64,000 nt of DNA from assembly GCA_009845425.1 (NCBI GenBank), contig VXZQ01000007.1, forward strand, positions 310,001 through 374,000, in the 5' to 3' direction. A model generated the notes under the pieces. It was not told where the DNA came from. It was given only the letters and a program-made list of their open reading frames with translations, and did no database searches. This DNA is from Holophagales bacterium. GTDB taxonomy: Bacteria > Acidobacteriota > Thermoanaerobaculia > Multivoradales > Multivoraceae. Every line of letters starts with the position of its first letter. The first letter of the stretch is position 1. Made by a program: the position numbers and the translations under genes. This document shows positions 58,811 through 64,000 of this stretch, one piece after another.

Positions 58811-58875
58811 CGGGCTCGCCGCTTCGCGGCGTCGCCCGGATCGCGGGCCAGAAGGCCCGCGCAACGGCCGGCGCA
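58811..58875 (-). repeat. REP-like palindromic element, copy 2
   Basis: Located between the selenoprotein stop and the lon stop (convergent genes). It contains GCCGC-TTC-GCGGC, CGCCCGGAT and the perfect hairpin GCGGGCC-AGAA-GGCCCGC (58843-58860). On the minus strand the block order equals copy 1 at 11757-11808, with about 12 extra bases between GCCGGCC and the TTCTGGCC part. It may also act as a bidirectional terminator, though no T-run follows. Confidence 0.5.
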
Positions 58876-58883
58876 CCCAGTGG

Positions 58884-61466
<2,583 letters not shown>

Positions 61467-61533
61467 GAGTCGAGTGCCTCTCGGTTCGGGGCGGTTGTCG
61501 TGCTTGTGTCCGCCGGAACGGAGCTGCCGCGGG

Positions 61534-61562
61534 ATCTTACTCCATTTCGCTTAGGTTGTACA
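61534..61562 (-). promoter_or_regulatory. Possible sigma70-type promoter of lon
   Basis: On the minus strand TGTACA (-35-like, 4 of 6) and TAAGAT (-10-like, 4 of 6) are separated by 17 bp, about 70 bp upstream of the lon ATG. The match is modest and no heat-shock operator was recognised. Confidence 0.35.
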
Positions 61563-61577
61563 CATCTTAGTGCGTCT

Positions 61578-62450
61578 TCATAAAGATCGGCGAGCCAGCG
61601 ACTCCTCCTTGCGTCGCCAGCGGTCGTTCAGCCATTTCGTCACGTCGCCCGGTTTGACGGCAGCTATCGGGATCGTCTCCCACGCCACCTCCACCGACCC
61701 GGCGGCGCCGCCGAGGAACTCCCAGAAGGTGGAGGGCCGCGGGTAGGCGAGCGTCAGGTCCACGATCGAGCCGCCGCCGGGGGCGAGCGCCTCGATCAAC
61801 GCGGCGAGGCCGCCGGCGCGGGGCGGCAGCAGGTGCTGGTATTGCGGAGCAATCCCGGACGCTCCCTGCCTGTCGCCGGCAACGCGCCTGTTCGCATCCC
61901 GCTTGGCGACGGTGAAGCGCGTTCCCTCGGCGAAAGAGAGGATGGCCGCGGGGGACTCGAGCAGGACCGCGGCCGCTTCGGTCACCCGGCGGCGGTCGTC
62001 GCCGTGCCGGCTCCCGGCGTCGACCCCGCGCTGGGCGCGGCGACGGAGAACCGGGAAGTCGAAGGCGAGGATGATCAGGCCGAAGATCGGCACGTAGAGG
62101 AGTTCGCGCTTGCACAGGAACGTGACGATCGGGCCACGTGTGGCGATGAGACTCTGGACCATCAGGACGTCGGCCCAGGAACGGTGGTTCGAAAGGACGA
62201 TGTGAGGCCGCGTTGGGTCGAGGCTCAATGCGTGGACGCGCCAGGAGGCGCGGGAGATGCGCCGCAGCAGCACGTTGTCGACACGCACGGCGGCGCGGTA
62301 GATGCGCGCGGCGGCTCGCCGGAACCACGGTCGCGTCCGCGGCGCCGCCTTGGCGGGCAGCAGGACGAGCAGCAGCAGGACCCAGACGGTCAGGTTCAGC
62401 GTGATGGCGGCGAGGCAGATCGCCGCCCTCAGGTGCTGCGACGCCGTCAA
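61578..62450 (-). CDS. 1-acylglycerol-3-phosphate acyltransferase-like (PlsC family)
   Basis: A 290-residue membrane-associated acyltransferase with an N-terminal hydrophobic helix (~15-32). The catalytic H-x4-D motif is N-H-R-S-W-A-D, and F-A-E-G-T-R-F is the glycerophosphate-binding E-G-T-R block. These enzymes add the second acyl chain in phospholipid synthesis or act on related acceptors. It overlaps the DUF1295 gene by 4 bp; both are probably lipid or sterol-related. Confidence 0.9.
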   Translation of the reverse strand: MTASQHLRAAICLAAITLNLTVWVLLLLVLLPAKAAPRTRPWFRRAAARIYRAAVRVDNVLLRRISRASWRVHALSLDPTRPHIVLSNHRSWADVLMVQSLIATRGPIVTFLCKRELLYVPIFGLIILAFDFPVLRRRAQRGVDAGSRHGDDRRRVTEAAAVLLESPAAILSFAEGTRFTVAKRDANRRVAGDRQGASGIAPQYQHLLPPRAGGLAALIEALAPGGGSIVDLTLAYPRPSTFWEFLGGAAGSVEVAWETIPIAAVKPGDVTKWLNDRWRRKEESLARRSL

Positions 62451-63319
62451 GTCCCGCGCGGCGGCCAGAGCAGCAGCGTGTTCGTGCGGCGGACGTAGTC
62501 GCGGTAGCCGGGATCGTCACGCCATTTCCGGTTGGCCCGCGCTTCGAGCATCCGTACGCCGCTGATCCTGGTCAGGAGCAGCCAGACGAAGACCGGCGAC
62601 ACCAGCGTGGTCAGTTGCCAGGCCTCGAGCGCCGGCGCCGCGATGACCGCGATGCCGATCCACAGCACGATCTCGCCGAAGTAGTTCGGGTGGCGCGACC
62701 AGGCCCAGAGCCCCGACGTGATGTAGCGGTCCCGGTTCCCGGGCACGGCGCGGAAGCGGGTCTTCTGGGCGTCGGCGGTCACCTCGACCAGGAAGCCGAG
62801 AATCCAAAGGGCCAGCCCGGTTGCGAGGGTCCAGTCCGGCGGCGTGCTTTCGGTCGCGAGCAGCGCCGCCAGCGCCGGGGCGGCGGTCAGGGAAACCCAC
62901 AGGCCCTGGAGGGTCCAGGTCATCAGGAAGACGGGGAAGTTCGGCTTGATCTGCCGGAAGCGGCGATCCTCGCCGTCCCGGCGGACGCGCAGGAAGAGGA
63001 AAGGACCCAGCCGCAGGGCCCACACCGCGATTGCCACGGCGATGACGAGCGATCGCGGGTCGAAGCCGCCGCGGATCAGCAGGGCGCCCGCGGTCAGGAC
63101 CAGGAAGGTGATGCTCCCGGTCAGGTCAAAGAAGCGCTCCGTCTGGAGGAACCAGGCCGGAATGAACGCGATCCACTGGACGGCGAAGGCCGCGGCGACG
63201 ACGACCGCGAAAGCCGGCAGGCCGCCGACCTCCACGCCGCGGCTGCCGCCGGCCGCCGCCATCAGCGCCCCGGCGACGAGCGCCCCGGCGATTGCCAGGT
63301 AGGGAAGGGACTTCGGCAC
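62447..63319 (-). CDS. DUF1295/steroid 5-alpha-reductase-like membrane protein
   Basis: A 290-residue polytopic membrane protein with seven or so helices. The signature near the C-terminus is W-S-R-H-P-N-Y-F-G-E, as in DUF1295 and steroid 5-alpha-reductase/ICMT-type enzymes that bind NADPH or SAM at the membrane. Substrate unknown. It is translated together with the acyltransferase (4-bp overlap). Confidence 0.9.
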   Translation of the reverse strand: MPKSLPYLAIAGALVAGALMAAAGGSRGVEVGGLPAFAVVVAAAFAVQWIAFIPAWFLQTERFFDLTGSITFLVLTAGALLIRGGFDPRSLVIAVAIAVWALRLGPFLFLRVRRDGEDRRFRQIKPNFPVFLMTWTLQGLWVSLTAAPALAALLATESTPPDWTLATGLALWILGFLVEVTADAQKTRFRAVPGNRDRYITSGLWAWSRHPNYFGEIVLWIGIAVIAAPALEAWQLTTLVSPVFVWLLLTRISGVRMLEARANRKWRDDPGYRDYVRRTNTLLLWPPRGT

Positions 63320-63347
63320 GGAGGGAACCTAGCAGCCGGAGTCCGCC

Positions 63348-63713
63348 CTAGTACGGCATGTCGTCGTCGCCGAGACCGAAGTGGTGTCCGAGCTCGTGGA
63401 CCAGGGTGTCGCGGACTTCGCGCACGACGTCCGCCTCCGTGTCGCAGATCCAGAGGATCGGCAGCCGGTAGATCACGACCCGGTCGGGCAGCGAGCTGTA
63501 GCCGCTGCCGCGTTCGTCGAGCGGCACCCCGTGGTAGAGCCCCAGCAGGTCGTCCTCCTCCGGGTCGAGCCCCACGAGGCGCAGATCCTCCTCGCTCGGT
63601 TCTTCTTCGACGACGACCGCGACATTGTCGATCAGCTCGGCGAACGCCGGAGGCAGCGTGTCCAGGGCACGCGACAGCAGGTACTCGAACCGCGGCAGGT
63701 CGACCTCGATCAT
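63348..63713 (-). CDS. Zincin-like metallopeptidase family protein
   Basis: A 121-residue soluble protein with the zinc-binding helix H-E-L-G-H-H-F-G-L (H-E-x-x-H) near the C-terminus, followed by D-D-D. It matches the short zincin family once known as DUF1025, whose members are putative proteases without known substrate. The acid-rich loops E-E-E-P-S-E-E-D and D-P-E-E-D-D are typical. Confidence 0.88.
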   Translation of the reverse strand: MIEVDLPRFEYLLSRALDTLPPAFAELIDNVAVVVEEEPSEEDLRLVGLDPEEDDLLGLYHGVPLDERGSGYSSLPDRVVIYRLPILWICDTEADVVREVRDTLVHELGHHFGLGDDDMPY

Positions 63714-63774
63714 GGGGCGGCTAGCCTGTCAGGCACCGTGCCGGACTGCTAGGGTCCCGCCCGAAAGAGGCTCC

Positions 63775-64000
63775 GTGACCGATCCCAGACGACGCCCGAA
63801 CATGAGCGCCGACCCGCTGGCGCCGGGAGAAGCGGCCAGGAACGCTCTGACCCTCCACGAGCTCGTTGTCGCCGCCCGCCGGAACCTGGACGGCAACGTC
63901 TGGGACTACCTGGTCGGCGGCGCCGAGACCGAGACGAGCGTCAAGCGCAACCGGCAGGCGCTGGACTCCGTCGCCTTCCGGCCGCGCGTCCTGACCGACG
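63775..64000 (+). CDS. FMN-dependent alpha-hydroxy-acid oxidase, N-terminal part (cut by window end)
   Basis: The first 75 residues. After a short leader it reads L-T-L-H-E-L-V-V-A-A-R-R-N-L, W-D-Y-L-V-G-G-A-E-T-E, R-N-R-Q-A-L-D-S-V-A-F-R-P-R-V-L, the opening of lactate/glycolate/mandelate-type oxidases and dehydrogenases. Start GTG 63775 or ATG 63802. Substrate and catalytic residues lie outside the window. Confidence 0.85.
   Translation, partial: MTDPRRRPNMSADPLAPGEAARNALTLHELVVAARRNLDGNVWDYLVGGAETETSVKRNRQALDSVAFRPRVLTD

Overview
This is high-GC, gene-dense DNA from an aerobic Gram-negative heterotroph. The envelope is Gram-negative: a TonB-dependent receptor, porin-like and OmpA-like barrels, Sec, Tat and lipoprotein signals. 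The mix of WPQWRGP-type beta-propellers, PQQ dehydrogenases, cytochrome c/copper monooxygenase fusions and sulfatases resembles Acidobacteriota or related lineages. That placement is inference; no rRNA or tRNA gene was found.

Layout. 0-10.6 kb: end of an SMP-30-like gene, sodium/solute symporter plus Tat amidase, epoxide hydrolase, small beta-barrel, SDR, MBL-fold lipoprotein, DUF4202, an unknown 195-aa protein and a siroheme nitrite/sulfite reductase with an operator-like palindrome upstream. 10.7-18.1 kb: SDR, TPR protein, PQQ-like propeller, AcuI-type reductase, PQQ dehydrogenase, second epoxide hydrolase. 18.2-20.5 kb: accessory islet (YegP/DUF1508 protein, hypotheticals, IS1595-type transposase remnant, orphan RHH antitoxin, HigBA). 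20.5-27.2 kb: PD40 lipoprotein with a 69-bp tandem repeat at its start, two tandem cytochrome c/copper monooxygenase paralogues, diheme cytochrome c and PQQ dehydrogenase. 27.2-31.4 kb: a tightly coupled operon of uncharacterised membrane proteins (4-TM coiled-coil, VWA-like, MotA/ZorA-like with an apparent frameshift, MotB-like). 31.4-38.4 kb: secreted SNase nuclease, double GFA protein, peptide ABC transporter without ATPases, RsgA, GNAT. 38.4-48.9 kb: symporter, Rieske oxygenase, TonB receptor, IclR-HTH/GcvT fusion, two PYROXD2-like FAD enzymes and a small membrane protein, probably a catabolic locus for a methylated amine or related substrate. 48.9-53.9 kb: beta-barrel, 4-TM cytochrome-like protein plus FMN-binding protein, porin-like protein, lipoprotein, PPK2. 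53.9-58.8 kb: three sulfatases and a probable selenoprotein. 58.9-64 kb: Lon, PlsC-type acyltransferase, DUF1295, zincin-like protein, start of an FMN alpha-hydroxy-acid oxidase.

The two strongest new observations are: (1) a 109-residue thioredoxin-fold protein at 58463-58792 with in-frame UGA in a UxxC motif, followed by a perfect 7-bp bSECIS-like hairpin; (2) the translationally coupled motor-like membrane operon at 27220-31401. Also notable are an IclR-GcvT fusion, a pair of dispersed REP-like elements and a 69-bp in-frame tandem repeat. No stretch over 300 bp lacks a gene or a described element, and no CRISPR array was seen.
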